Assembly: GCF_029688845.1 (NCBI RefSeq) | Contig: NZ_JARUKW010000012.1 | Location: 1-64,000, forward strand | Source: Natronococcus sp. A-GB1 | GTDB taxonomy: Archaea; Halobacteriota; Halobacteria; Halobacteriales; Natrialbaceae | Direction: 5' to 3' | DNA length: 64,000 nt | Notes under the pieces: model-generated | Told to the model about the DNA's origin: nothing | Databases searched by the model: none | The model's input: the letters and a program-made list of their open reading frames with translations, nothing else | Part shown: positions 54,806 through 63,284 of the stretch, one piece after another | Numbering within the stretch: position 1 is the first letter of the stretch | How the letters are laid out: each line of letters opens with the position of its first letter | Program-made: the position numbers and the translations under genes

Positions 54806-56497
54806 ATGCAGTACGCCGCCCTCGTCGAGTCCTATCGCCGCATCGCCGCGACCGCCTCGACCGACGAGAAGACCGCGATCGTCGCGTCGGTCCTCGAGGC
54901 GGCGACGACCGACGAGCTCGAGCGACTGCTGCCGCTGTTTCGCGGGAAGGTAACGCCAGCGTACGAGGGGGCCGATCTCGGTATCTCCTCGAGTCTCACC
55001 CTGGAGGCGATCCGCAAGGCGACCGGCGTCGCCAAATCCGAGATCCGAACGACGTGGCGCGAGACCGGGGATCTCGGCACTGCCGCCGCCGAAGCCGTCG
55101 CAAACCAGACCCAGCAGACGCTGTTTTCGACCGATCTGACCGTCGGGTCAGTTTTCGAGACGCTTCGGGACCTTCTCGAGTACGAGGGCGAGGGGAGCCA
55201 GCAGCGCCGCATCGACGCCGTCGCGAAGCTGCTCTCGAATGCCGAGCCCGAGGAGGCGCGCTACGTCGTTCGTACCGTTCTGGGCCACCTTCGGATCGGC
55301 ATCGGTGAGGGGACGATCCGCGACGCCATCGCCCAGGCGGCCCTCGACGGGAGCGACGAGGCGACCGACGCCGTCGAGTACGCCTACCAGCTCACGAACG
55401 ACTACCCGCTGGTCGCCCGAACGGCCCGCGAGTCGGGCGTCAACGGCCTCCGTGACCTCGAGATCGAGCTGTTCCGGCCGCTGCAGGTGATGCTCGCCGA
55501 TTCGGCCGACAGCGTCGAGGACGGGATCGACGCGGTTGCGACGAGTGACGGGCCGCTGCTGGCCGAGTACAAGTACGACGGCGTCAGGGTTCAGATTCAC
55601 AAGGACGGCGACGAGGTGCGGGCCTTCACCCGCCGGCTCGAGGAGATCACCGAGCAGTTTCCCGACGTCGTCGAGAGCGTCCGTACGCGCGTCGCGGCCG
55701 ACAGCTGCGTACTCGAGGGCGAGATCGTCGGCTACGATCCCGACACCGGGGCGCTGACGCCGTTCCAGGAGCTCTCGACCCGGATCACTCGAGAACACGA
55801 TATCGAGGCGGCAGCCGAGGAGACGCCGGTCGTCGTCTACCTCTTCGACCTGCTCTCGCTCGAGGGCGAGTCGCTGCTCGAGGAATCGCTCGAGGAGCGC
55901 CTCGCTCGCCTCGATTCCGTCCTCGAGCCCGAGGAGTGGGCGATCGAACCGGCACAGCACGTCCGGTTCGATCCCGCCGACCCCGAGCCGGCCCGCGAGC
56001 TCTACGCGGACGCCCTCGCCGCCGGCCACGAGGGGCTAATGTGCAAGAACCTCGAGGTTCCCTACCAGCCGGGTCGGCGCGTCGGCTACATGCTGAAGGT
56101 CAAGCCAACGATGGAGCCCCTCGACGTCGTCGTCACCCGCGGAAAGTACAGCGAGGGCCGCCGGAAGGGAAAACTCGGTCGGCTCTACCTCGCCTGTCGC
56201 GACACCGAACGCGACGAACTCAGCGAGGTCGGCCGGCTGGCGACGGGGTACACCGACGAACAGCTCGCCGCCCTCACCGACGCCCTCGAGCCGCTGATCA
56301 CCGAAACCGACGGTCGCGACGTGAACGTTCGCCCGGAGGTCGTCCTCGAGGTCGAGTATGAGGAGATCCAGTCTTCGCCGACGTACGACTCGGGCTACGC
56401 GCTGCGATTTCCCCGATTCGTGCGCCGGCGGGAGGATCTCTCGGTGTCGGACGTCGACACGCTCGAGCGGGTTGAGGCGCTGTTCGAGGCGCAGTAG
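54806..56497 (+). CDS. ligA: ATP-dependent DNA ligase
   Basis: A 563-residue archaeal ligase. The DNA-binding domain (about 1-215) is followed by the adenylation domain with the active Lys256 in AEYKYDGVRVQIHKDG, then VLEGEIVGYD, YLFDLL, and GLMCKN / YMLKVKP (motif V), and the OB fold. It joins Okazaki fragments and repair nicks. The TTG at 54800 is possible, but ATG 54806 (MQYAALVESYRR) fits the family. Confidence 0.95.
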   Translation: MQYAALVESYRRIAATASTDEKTAIVASVLEAATTDELERLLPLFRGKVTPAYEGADLGISSSLTLEAIRKATGVAKSEIRTTWRETGDLGTAAAEAVANQTQQTLFSTDLTVGSVFETLRDLLEYEGEGSQQRRIDAVAKLLSNAEPEEARYVVRTVLGHLRIGIGEGTIRDAIAQAALDGSDEATDAVEYAYQLTNDYPLVARTARESGVNGLRDLEIELFRPLQVMLADSADSVEDGIDAVATSDGPLLAEYKYDGVRVQIHKDGDEVRAFTRRLEEITEQFPDVVESVRTRVAADSCVLEGEIVGYDPDTGALTPFQELSTRITREHDIEAAAEETPVVVYLFDLLSLEGESLLEESLEERLARLDSVLEPEEWAIEPAQHVRFDPADPEPARELYADALAAGHEGLMCKNLEVPYQPGRRVGYMLKVKPTMEPLDVVVTRGKYSEGRRKGKLGRLYLACRDTERDELSEVGRLATGYTDEQLAALTDALEPLITETDGRDVNVRPEVVLEVEYEEIQSSPTYDSGYALRFPRFVRRREDLSVSDVDTLERVEALFEAQ

Positions 56498-56745
56498 CGA
56501 CTCCTCACCCTTCGCCCAAGACTTTCACTTTCACTACGGTTGGCGACGGTTTATCCGACCGTCGCCCGTTACTACGAGACGTCCCAGTTCGACGGTAAGC
56601 GACCGGTCCTGGCGCGGAATTCGGGTTAGCTGCATCGCCGGGCCGAGTGACAACGCCCGCGCTCACTACGTCCGCGACGCCCCATCACAAGTCGTCGGCG
56701 ACGGCGACCGAAGGACCGCCCATGCCGTAATCTCATATCTCAAAA

Positions 56746-56865
56746 ATGAACGAGTTCGACCCTACTCCGACCGACCGTATCGACACCGCCGCCTCGAACC
56801 ACCGCCCGCTCGCGGGCCGCGAAACGCGGGTCCACGACGACCAGCCGTTCGGAGCTGAGCATTAG
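56746..56865 (+). CDS. 39-residue polar microprotein
   Basis: ATG at 56746 (MNEFDPTPTDRIDTAASNH) to TAG at 56863-56865, ending DDQPFGAEH. It is soluble and disordered in character, with an AT-rich ATATCTCAAAA just before the start. It shares the last base of its stop with the start of the next frame (TAGTG), a termination-reinitiation arrangement. Function unknown. Confidence 0.55.
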   Translation: MNEFDPTPTDRIDTAASNHRPLAGRETRVHDDQPFGAEH

Positions 56866-56984
56866 TGTCCGACCTCGGCATCGTTTTGATCGTCGTCGGA
56901 CTCTGTCTGATGCTCGCGTCCGGACTGCTCGCGCCGATTATTAGATCCGGCTTCGAGCAGGACTCCGGAGGCGTCGACTGGTGA
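56865..56984 (+). CDS. 39-residue single-helix membrane microprotein
   Basis: GTG at 56865 (MSDLGIVLIVVGLCLMLASG) to TGA at 56982-56984. One hydrophobic helix (about 4-26), then RSGFEQDSGGVDW. It is coupled to the preceding frame by TAGTG. The two probably form one unit, a soluble and a membrane peptide. Not recognised. Confidence 0.6.
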   Translation: MSDLGIVLIVVGLCLMLASGLLAPIIRSGFEQDSGGVDW

Positions 56985-57181
56985 CCGTCGGCTGGCGTTC
57001 GCCGCTCGGCGGCCCTCGCTACGACGGACCGGGGCTCGGCGAGCCAATGCGCGAGGAGTGTCGTCTCGAGGGTCGTAACCGAGAGGCGTCGACGGATCGA
57101 AGACAGGTGGTGGATGTGGACGTCGCGACCGAGTGCAAGCACGCCGCCCATCATCGTCTCGGCCATACTGCGGGATAGCAC

Positions 57182-58171
57182 ATGCGTCGAGTTCGCCTCG
57201 GAGACGGGATCCGGTTCGATCTGACGAACGGCGAGACCGTCGTCTGCGACGGCGAGCGCTCGAGCGACGGGATTCGCGTGCTGAGCCACGCTCACGGCGA
57301 CCACCTCTATCGGGAGGACCCCGGCGCCGTGATCTGCTCGGACGTTACGGCGGCGCTCGCGCGGGTTCGACGCGAGGACACCCCGCTCGAGCGGACGACA
57401 CATCCCGCCGTCGACCTTCACGACGCCGGCCACGTCCCCGGCTCGCGCGCGACTCACATCGCGGATCCCGACGGAACGACCTACTGCTACACTGGCGACT
57501 GCTCGACGCGAGACCGGTTCTACCTCGAGGGGTTCGATCCTGACGCCGTCGACGCCGACGTGCTCGTGATCGAGGCGACCTACGGCGAGCCCGAGTACGT
57601 CCTGCCGCCCCAGGAGACCGTCGAGGCCGAGATCGTCGACTGGCTCGAGGACACCGCCGATCGTCCGGTGCTCCTGTTCGGCTACACCCTCGGACGGGCC
57701 CAGGAGCTGCAGCTTTTGGTGAATCGATCCTCGCGGGATCGACTGTTCGTCACGCAGGCGACCGAACGAATCAACGCGGTCGTCGAGGACCACTACGACA
57801 TCGACTTCGGCGCACGGCGCTACCGCGACGAGACGGAGCTCGGCGCCGGCGACGCGTTGATTCTGCCCTCCCAGACGAGCAAGCTCTCGTTCGTCGACGC
57901 GCTGGTCCGCGACGCCGACGCGATCAAGGCCGGGTTCTCCGGGTGGGCGATCGACGACAGCTTCCAGTACCGCGGCGACTACGACGTGACGTTTCCGCTC
58001 TCCGATCACTGCGATTTCACCGAACTCGTCGACGTCGTTCGCGGCGTCGATCCCGACGTCGTCTACACCCAGCACGGCTCCGCCGCGGAGCTCGCGACGC
58101 ATCTCGAGACGGTCGAGGGCTACGAGGCGTACCCGCTGGTCCGTAACCAGCGCTCGCTCGGCGACTTCTGA
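57182..58171 (+). CDS. MBL-fold hydrolase, beta-CASP/ligase-associated exonuclease-like
   Basis: A 329-residue metallo-beta-lactamase-fold protein. Metal motifs are SHAHGDHL (HxHxDH, about residue 38), HDAGHVPGSRATHI and YTGDCSTRD. The C-terminal half resembles mRNA 3'-end-processing/beta-CASP enzymes such as those near DNA ligases (FGYTLGRAQELQLL, SGWA, PLSDHCDFTEL). It lies downstream of ligA in the same direction. Nuclease action on RNA or DNA is the likely role. Confidence 0.85.
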   Translation: MRRVRLGDGIRFDLTNGETVVCDGERSSDGIRVLSHAHGDHLYREDPGAVICSDVTAALARVRREDTPLERTTHPAVDLHDAGHVPGSRATHIADPDGTTYCYTGDCSTRDRFYLEGFDPDAVDADVLVIEATYGEPEYVLPPQETVEAEIVDWLEDTADRPVLLFGYTLGRAQELQLLVNRSSRDRLFVTQATERINAVVEDHYDIDFGARRYRDETELGAGDALILPSQTSKLSFVDALVRDADAIKAGFSGWAIDDSFQYRGDYDVTFPLSDHCDFTELVDVVRGVDPDVVYTQHGSAAELATHLETVEGYEAYPLVRNQRSLGDF

Positions 58172-58196
58172 GTCGGTCGGACAGCGCGGGATGGGG

Positions 58197-58364
58197 CTAC
58201 CGTCGGAGCCAGACTCGCGGGTGGGCCTCGCGGAGGTGATCCTGGTACCGTTCGATCAGGGCGGGGTAGGCGTCGTCGACGGCGTGCCACTCGCAGTGGT
58301 CACAGGAGCGTTCGACGACGTCGGTCGTGCTGGCGACGTAGGCGCCGTTTCCGTTCGTGTTCAT
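58197..58364 (-). CDS. 55-residue C2H2-type zinc microprotein
   Basis: ATG at 58362-58364 (MNTNGNGAYVAS) to TAG at 58197-58199. Cys21-x2-Cys24 in SCDHCEWHA and His43/His48 in QDHLREAHP make a C2H2 layout like the gene at 50664-50819, with the shared (E/D)W after the second Cys. It lies 25 bases after the MBL gene on the opposite strand, near the COG0523 GTPase. Confidence 0.68.
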   Translation of the reverse strand: MNTNGNGAYVASTTDVVERSCDHCEWHAVDDAYPALIERYQDHLREAHPRVWLRR

Positions 58365-58488
58365 TGTCGATGGTCCGGCGGCGGGCCGTCGGATACCCGC
58401 TCTCGACGATACACCGGTATGGCTCTGTTGGATCGGGAGCCGGTTTCAGCGTCGGTGATAGGTTTTCGTGGCGGCGACGGAAAGGCGT

Positions 58489-58674
58489 ATGTCGACGTCG
58501 GTTCTACCCGTCTCCGTGTGCAAGTACTGTAACTACTCGTTCACCGACGGCTGGGGCCAGCTGCTCGAGTACGACGACGTCTACCAGAACGCCCTCCCCG
58601 AGTCGGTGACGACGCAGTCGACCCACGGCTTTCACGAGTCCTGGGACGAGCTCAGCGACGAACTCGAGTCATAG
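58489..58674 (+). CDS. 61-residue CxxC microprotein
   Basis: ATG at 58489 (MSTSVLPVSVCKYCNYSF). One CxxC (CKYC) lies near residue 11; the rest is polar and acidic, with HGFHESWDELSDELES at the end. It could be half of a zinc site, completed by dimerisation. It overlaps the convergent COG0523 gene's stop by 6 bases. Function unknown. Confidence 0.6.
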   Translation: MSTSVLPVSVCKYCNYSFTDGWGQLLEYDDVYQNALPESVTTQSTHGFHESWDELSDELES

Positions 58675-59850
58675 TGGAAACGGATCCGCCCAGCTCTCGG
58701 CTCCGTCGCGTTCGTCCGGATCGACCAGCATCGCCTCGAGCTCCTCGCGAATCCGCTCCTCGTCCATCTCGCGGCCGATGAACACGAGCTGCGTTCGCCG
58801 ATCGTCGTCGGGCCGCCACTCGCCGATCGGTCCCGCCTGCACCGCGGGGCCGGCCTGACTGAGCCCGATCACCTCCTCGCGGCCGGCGACGTGACAGACC
58901 CCCTTCGCGCGGATGATCGAGCCGTCCCACTCCTCGAGCCACGCGCCGAGCTCGTCGGGTCGGAAGGGGTCGTCGGCCCGGAAGACGAACGAGGAGACGC
59001 CGTGGAGGTCGGCGGCAGAGTGGCCAGGGCCGTGGTCGTGATCCTCGTGATCGTGATCGTGCATCGCATCCGCTTTCCCGTGCTCGTGTTCCGCTTCTGC
59101 GTCCCCGTGGTCGTGGCTCTCGCCGCGCAGCTCCCGTTTCCATCCCTGAGAGCGCTTCGCGTCCTCGAAGTCGAACCGCCCCGTCCCCAGTACGAGGTCG
59201 GGGTCGACCTCGGAATACGTCGTTCGCACCCGTTCGGCCCGCGGCTGAAGCCGATCGACGACGGTCTCGATCTCCTCGAGGACGTCGTCGGGAACCATGT
59301 CGGTCTTGTTCAACAGGAGGACGTCACAGAACTCGACTCCCTCGACGAGAACCTCGCTCAGCGGCCGCTCTTCGTCGGGCTGGGCACCCTCGGGGAGCGT
59401 CGCGCCCGCGTCGAACTCCTTCCAGAAGCCGTAGGTGTCGAGGACGGTCACCATCGTATCGAGGCGGAACCGCTCGGTCGGATCGATCTCGCTCTCCTCG
59501 GTTCCCTCGAGAAACACTCGCGCCACCGGAATCGGCTCGCTGATTCCCGACGATTCGACGAGCAGGTAGTCGAACTCGCGGCTCTCGGCGAGCCGACGGG
59601 CCTCCTCGAGTAGGTCGCCCTGTAGCCGACAACAGATACAGCCGTTCGAGAGGTCGATCACCCCCTCCTCTTCGTTCTCACGGGCGATCAGGTCCGCATC
59701 GATGTTCACCTCTCCCATGTCGTTGACGATCACCGCGATCTCGTGCCCCGCCTCGTTCGTGAGCAGGTGGTTGACGAGCGTCGTCTTGCCGGCACCGAGG
59801 TAGCCGCTGACGATCGTCACCGGGATGCGATCGGCTTCCGTTCCTGGCAT
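58669..59850 (-). CDS. COG0523/CobW family metal-chaperone GTPase
   Basis: A 393-residue GTPase. The Walker A motif is GYLGAGKTT (16-24); the metal-binding CxCC is at 71-74 (GCICCRLQG); then NKTD. A His/Asp/Glu-rich loop (about 255-283, HDHEDHDHG-like) is a probable metal buffer, and the C-terminal CobW_C domain follows. Members deliver Zn, Co or Ni to client enzymes, often under zinc limitation. The neighbours include small CxxC proteins, but the metal is not fixed by sequence. Confidence 0.88.
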   Translation of the reverse strand: MPGTEADRIPVTIVSGYLGAGKTTLVNHLLTNEAGHEIAVIVNDMGEVNIDADLIARENEEEGVIDLSNGCICCRLQGDLLEEARRLAESREFDYLLVESSGISEPIPVARVFLEGTEESEIDPTERFRLDTMVTVLDTYGFWKEFDAGATLPEGAQPDEERPLSEVLVEGVEFCDVLLLNKTDMVPDDVLEEIETVVDRLQPRAERVRTTYSEVDPDLVLGTGRFDFEDAKRSQGWKRELRGESHDHGDAEAEHEHGKADAMHDHDHEDHDHGPGHSAADLHGVSSFVFRADDPFRPDELGAWLEEWDGSIIRAKGVCHVAGREEVIGLSQAGPAVQAGPIGEWRPDDDRRTQLVFIGREMDEERIREELEAMLVDPDERDGAESWADPFPL

Positions 59851-60168
59851 GTCCTACCGTACAGCACGAAAGCCGGCTACTAAACGCCGTGGGGTTGAGG
59901 TCGATCTCGGGCATAACTATAGATCCGCTTCGATTCGGATTGTCGGTCACGTTCGAAGAGGGCCCTGTATTTGGACTGTATGCTCTCGAGCCAGTTGCTG
60001 GAGGAGAGTCAGCCTCGATGCCTGAGCCTGTAGTTCAGTCGGCGCGCATCGTTCCAGTAGAACTCCTGCCAGCCCGGAATTTGATGGCCTTACCTCCTTT
60101 ATTCAATTTCCCTGTCTCTATAGCATGAGTGAGCAAAGTTTTAGTTTAGAGTAGTCAAATGCCACTCG
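59851..60168. other. Intergenic leader before the phosphonate-type operon
   Basis: About 318 bases. It contains AT-rich runs at about 60095-60120 and near 60137-60160 (AGTTTTAGTTTAGAG) that probably hold the promoter of the next operon. No gene or repeat was recognised. Confidence 0.5.
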
Positions 60169-61197
60169 ATGGACCCCGACCCCGATTCGGATGCGATAGA
60201 TGTCGCGCGCCGAGCCGTACTCGCAACGACCGCTGGCGTCGCCGCAGTCGGACTGTCCGGCTGTCTCGGCGACGATGATAGTTCGGAAGAACAAGGGGAC
60301 AGTAGCGACCAGGACGGCGACCCAGATGTCGCCGATGAGTTCGTCTTCGCTATCGAGGCCCAAGACGACCCGGCAGACATCGAACGGGATTGGGGGCCCT
60401 TAGCCGAGTGGATCGAGTCTGAAACTGGTGTCCCGACCAGCATCGATACGGTCCCTGACGACGGCGCAGCTATCGGAGCGCTTGCGACAGGACAGGCCCA
60501 CGCGTCGTATCTAAGCGGCGGACCCTCGTGGGTCGGGTGGAACGAGCACGGCTTCGAAACGCTCGCGGTCGAAGCCGACGAATACGGGCAGCCGTATTAC
60601 GTTGCGGCCGCCTACACCCGCTCTGACACCGGAATCGAAACGATGCGCGACGCCGAAGGCGTTGACAGTGCCCACACGGGAGATTTGACGGGTGCAGGCA
60701 TGCTGGTTCCGACTGCGTATCTCGCCGAAGAGGGGCTGGTAGAATTCGACAAGGACGATGACGTGATGGCGATTCGTGAAGCGGTTGAGGCGTACTTCGG
60801 CGATCCAGTCGTCGGTGGTGGATACGTCGGTGCGCTCCAAGCGCTCTCCGAGGGACAAGCCGATATCGCGTTCGGGCGGGCCACCACGCCGGAAGAGTAC
60901 TGTGGCGGCGACGATGCGGAGGAGTGGTGCCTGGAGCCGGACGAATACGAGATCGTCGAGGAATTCACGCGAGTGCCGAGCCATCCGGTGCTGGCCAGCT
61001 TGGAGGCAACCGACGCGGAGAAAGAACTACTCGAGGAGGCGCTCCTCGCGCTCAACGACGACCCGGACGGTCAGGAGGTGCTCGAAGACGTCTTCGACGT
61101 CCAGGAACTCCAAGAAGCGACGTCGGAAGAGCATCTCGGCCCGTACGGCGAGCTGATCTCGAACCTGCCCGGCATCGAAGATCACCTGATCGAGTAG
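60169..61197 (+). CDS. phnD: Phosphonate/phosphite-type ABC substrate-binding lipoprotein
   Basis: A 342-residue protein. ARRAVLATTAGVAAVGLSGC is a twin-arginine signal with a lipobox. An acidic linker precedes the PhnD domain (about 55-335): DWGPLAEWIESETGVPTSI, GQAHASYLSGGPSWVGW, and VVGGGYVGALQALSEGQADIAFGRAT. It captures phosphonate, phosphite or phosphate outside the membrane. First gene of a three-gene transporter operon. Confidence 0.88.
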   Translation: MDPDPDSDAIDVARRAVLATTAGVAAVGLSGCLGDDDSSEEQGDSSDQDGDPDVADEFVFAIEAQDDPADIERDWGPLAEWIESETGVPTSIDTVPDDGAAIGALATGQAHASYLSGGPSWVGWNEHGFETLAVEADEYGQPYYVAAAYTRSDTGIETMRDAEGVDSAHTGDLTGAGMLVPTAYLAEEGLVEFDKDDDVMAIREAVEAYFGDPVVGGGYVGALQALSEGQADIAFGRATTPEEYCGGDDAEEWCLEPDEYEIVEEFTRVPSHPVLASLEATDAEKELLEEALLALNDDPDGQEVLEDVFDVQELQEATSEEHLGPYGELISNLPGIEDHLIE

Positions 61198-61242
61198 AAC
61201 AGCGACATCGGAATCGATCCTCAAAATCACAATGAAAGTGCT

Positions 61243-61971
61243 ATGACCCGATCATCACCACCGATCCGCTGCCGGAGACTTTCTGTGGGGTACGACGAGA
61301 AGCCGGTCCTCGAAGATCTCTCGTTCACGGTCGAGAGGGGATCTACGGTAGCGCTCGTTGGCCGGAGCGGCTGTGGCAAGACGACGCTGCTCAAGACGCT
61401 CGCCGGGATTCTCGACCCGCTCGACGGCGAAGCTACCGTCCTCGACACCAGTCTGCCGGACTCGACGCCGCCCGGTGAGTTGGGGTACATTCCACAAACC
61501 CTGGGACTCGTGATGCACGAACCGGTCCTCACGAACGTCCTCCACGGCAGGCTCTCGGACCTCGGGAAGGTGCGAAGCCTGCTCGGACGTTTCCCGGCGG
61601 ACGCCAAAACCGACGCGCGTGACGCGATCGAACGAGTCGGGCTCGACGGGTACGAACAGAGCCGGGTAAAAGAGCTGTCGGGCGGGCAACGACGACGCGT
61701 GGCCATCGCTCGTGCCTTCGTCCAGGAACCTCGCGTATTGCTGGCCGACGAGATGCTCTCCGAACTCGATGGAGAGACCGCCCGGTCAGTTGTGGACTGT
61801 CTCGTCTCACTCCAGCGAAAAACGGGAATGTCCGTCGTCGTCGTCGAACACGACCTCGACGTGGCGACGGACATCTCGGATACGGTTCTCAGGGTGGGGT
61901 CCGGAGGGATCGAAGATCGAATAGAATCTGTGAGTACACGCGAGCCGGCACCGCGACAGAGCAATGAGTAA
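61243..61971 (+). CDS. phnC: Phosphonate-type ABC transporter ATP-binding protein
   Basis: A 242-residue ATPase. Walker A GRSGCGKTT (40-48), signature LSGGQRRRVAIARAF (about 146), Walker B VLLADEMLSELDG, and the H-loop VVVEHDLD. The Q-loop segment is IPQTLGLV. Its stop overlaps the permease start by 8 bases (AATGAGTAA). Confidence 0.9.
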   Translation: MTRSSPPIRCRRLSVGYDEKPVLEDLSFTVERGSTVALVGRSGCGKTTLLKTLAGILDPLDGEATVLDTSLPDSTPPGELGYIPQTLGLVMHEPVLTNVLHGRLSDLGKVRSLLGRFPADAKTDARDAIERVGLDGYEQSRVKELSGGQRRRVAIARAFVQEPRVLLADEMLSELDGETARSVVDCLVSLQRKTGMSVVVVEHDLDVATDISDTVLRVGSGGIEDRIESVSTREPAPRQSNE

Positions 61972-62791
61972 TGTAGATCGGACGGTCTCCGCCGCATCGT
62001 TTCTAACGTCTCTCAAAGCGTTCAGTAGACCCCTGCTCTTCACCCTCGTCTCCGTCTTGGCGGTCTGGAGCATCTGGGTACTGGAACTCCATCAGACCGA
62101 CTTCTCGGGCGGCGCTGATGGTCTGGCTTTCCTGTATGGGGCTGCGATCCCTCCGGAAATGAGTGTGCTGGAGGTTGGGCTCCGAGGGCTTCTTGAGACG
62201 CTGTATATCGCGTACGTAGGGACACTGTTTGGGGTCCTTTTGAGCCTGCCAGTGAGTCTGATGGCGAGCCGGAACCTCTTCCCGTGGTATCTCACACTCC
62301 CTGCACGGTGGTTTCTGGCGGTGCTTCGCGTCCTCCCGAGCATTCTGTGGGCGGTGATCTTCGTCATCCTCATCGGGACGGGACCAGCGGCAGGCGTGTT
62401 CGCGATCACGCTCTATACGATCGGATTTATAGGCAAGCTCGAGTACGAAGCGTTCGAAGGGCTCGACAACGAGCCCATAGAAGCGGTCTCCTCCTCAGGT
62501 GCAACTCGGTTTCAGGTACTCCGCTTTGTAGTGCTCCCTCAAGCAGCTAACTCTCTGATCAGTCAAACGATGTTTATGTTCGAGTATAACGTGCGCCATG
62601 CCGCCGCAATCGGGATCGTTGGCGCGGGCGGCATCGGGTACTACATCATGGGGTACCTCGACTTCCTGCAATACGATAGGGTGGTCGTGCTGCTTGCAAT
62701 CGTGTTTCTGGCTGTGTTAGTTATCGACGAACTCAGCTACCGGCTGCGGTCGTTCTTTCTCGGCGACACGAGTACCAGCCTCAGCAAATAA
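61964..62791 (+). CDS. phnE: Phosphonate-type ABC transporter permease
   Basis: A 275-residue protein with six hydrophobic segments. The EAA-like loop is EYEAFEGLDNEPIEAVSSSGATRFQVLRFVVLPQAANSLISQ, which contacts the ATPase. The last helices (RHAAAIGIVGAGGIGYYIMGYLDFLQYDRV) are typical PhnE. It is coupled to phnC by overlap. Confidence 0.9.
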   Translation: MSNVDRTVSAASFLTSLKAFSRPLLFTLVSVLAVWSIWVLELHQTDFSGGADGLAFLYGAAIPPEMSVLEVGLRGLLETLYIAYVGTLFGVLLSLPVSLMASRNLFPWYLTLPARWFLAVLRVLPSILWAVIFVILIGTGPAAGVFAITLYTIGFIGKLEYEAFEGLDNEPIEAVSSSGATRFQVLRFVVLPQAANSLISQTMFMFEYNVRHAAAIGIVGAGGIGYYIMGYLDFLQYDRVVVLLAIVFLAVLVIDELSYRLRSFFLGDTSTSLSK

Positions 62792-62971
62792 AGCCTCCTG
62801 TGGCCCGTATATCGACTTAACAGGGTTCGAACGGGTTCTGATCGACAGTGTTCACCTTCAGCTGTACTGAACGCACTCTCTGGAGTCCAAACGGCACGTA
62901 GCCTGTTCCACGACACGCTCTACTTCTGTAACTACGCGTACCTCTCGACGCATGTCGGCGAGAACGACCTG
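62792..62971. other. Spacer before the PhoU remnant
   Basis: About 180 bases. One frame encodes a short plausible peptide (RSLFHDTLYFCNYAYLSTHVG) that may belong to the damaged gene to its right, but the fit to PhoU is not clear. Confidence 0.35.
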
Positions 62972-63203
62972 ACGATACGCTGTTCTCCGAGGGAACGACG
63001 AGGCTAATACGAACGGCCACCGTTCGCTCGAGGCCGTTCCGGAGATCGACGAACACACCCGTCACGTCGACGAACTCCTTCGTGATCTCGATCCCGTGCA
63101 GGCCCAGTCGCTCGGCCTGGTGCTCGACTCGCTGTCCCGCAGCGCCGACTACGGTGGCAACATCGCCGAGACGGCCCTGCAGAAGGCCGCACCCCGCCCC
63201 TGA
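62972..63203 (+). pseudogene. PhoU remnant (C-terminal part)
   Basis: The frame from just after a TGA near 62969-62971 to TGA at 63201-63203 reads ...SLEAVPEIDEHTRHVDELL, then VQAQSLGLVLDSLSRSADYG and NIAETALQKAAPRP, the conserved C-terminus of haloarchaeal PhoU-type phosphate regulators. No start and no N-terminal domain remain in this frame. It lies beside a phosphonate-type transporter, fitting a former phosphate-response locus. Confidence 0.65.
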
Positions 63204-63284
63204 TCGTCCACCAGCAAGCGAGCGTCGTCGATCGTTGCCAGCGTCGAAACCCCCTTCCCGGACGGATTCCTACGGCGAGAACAG

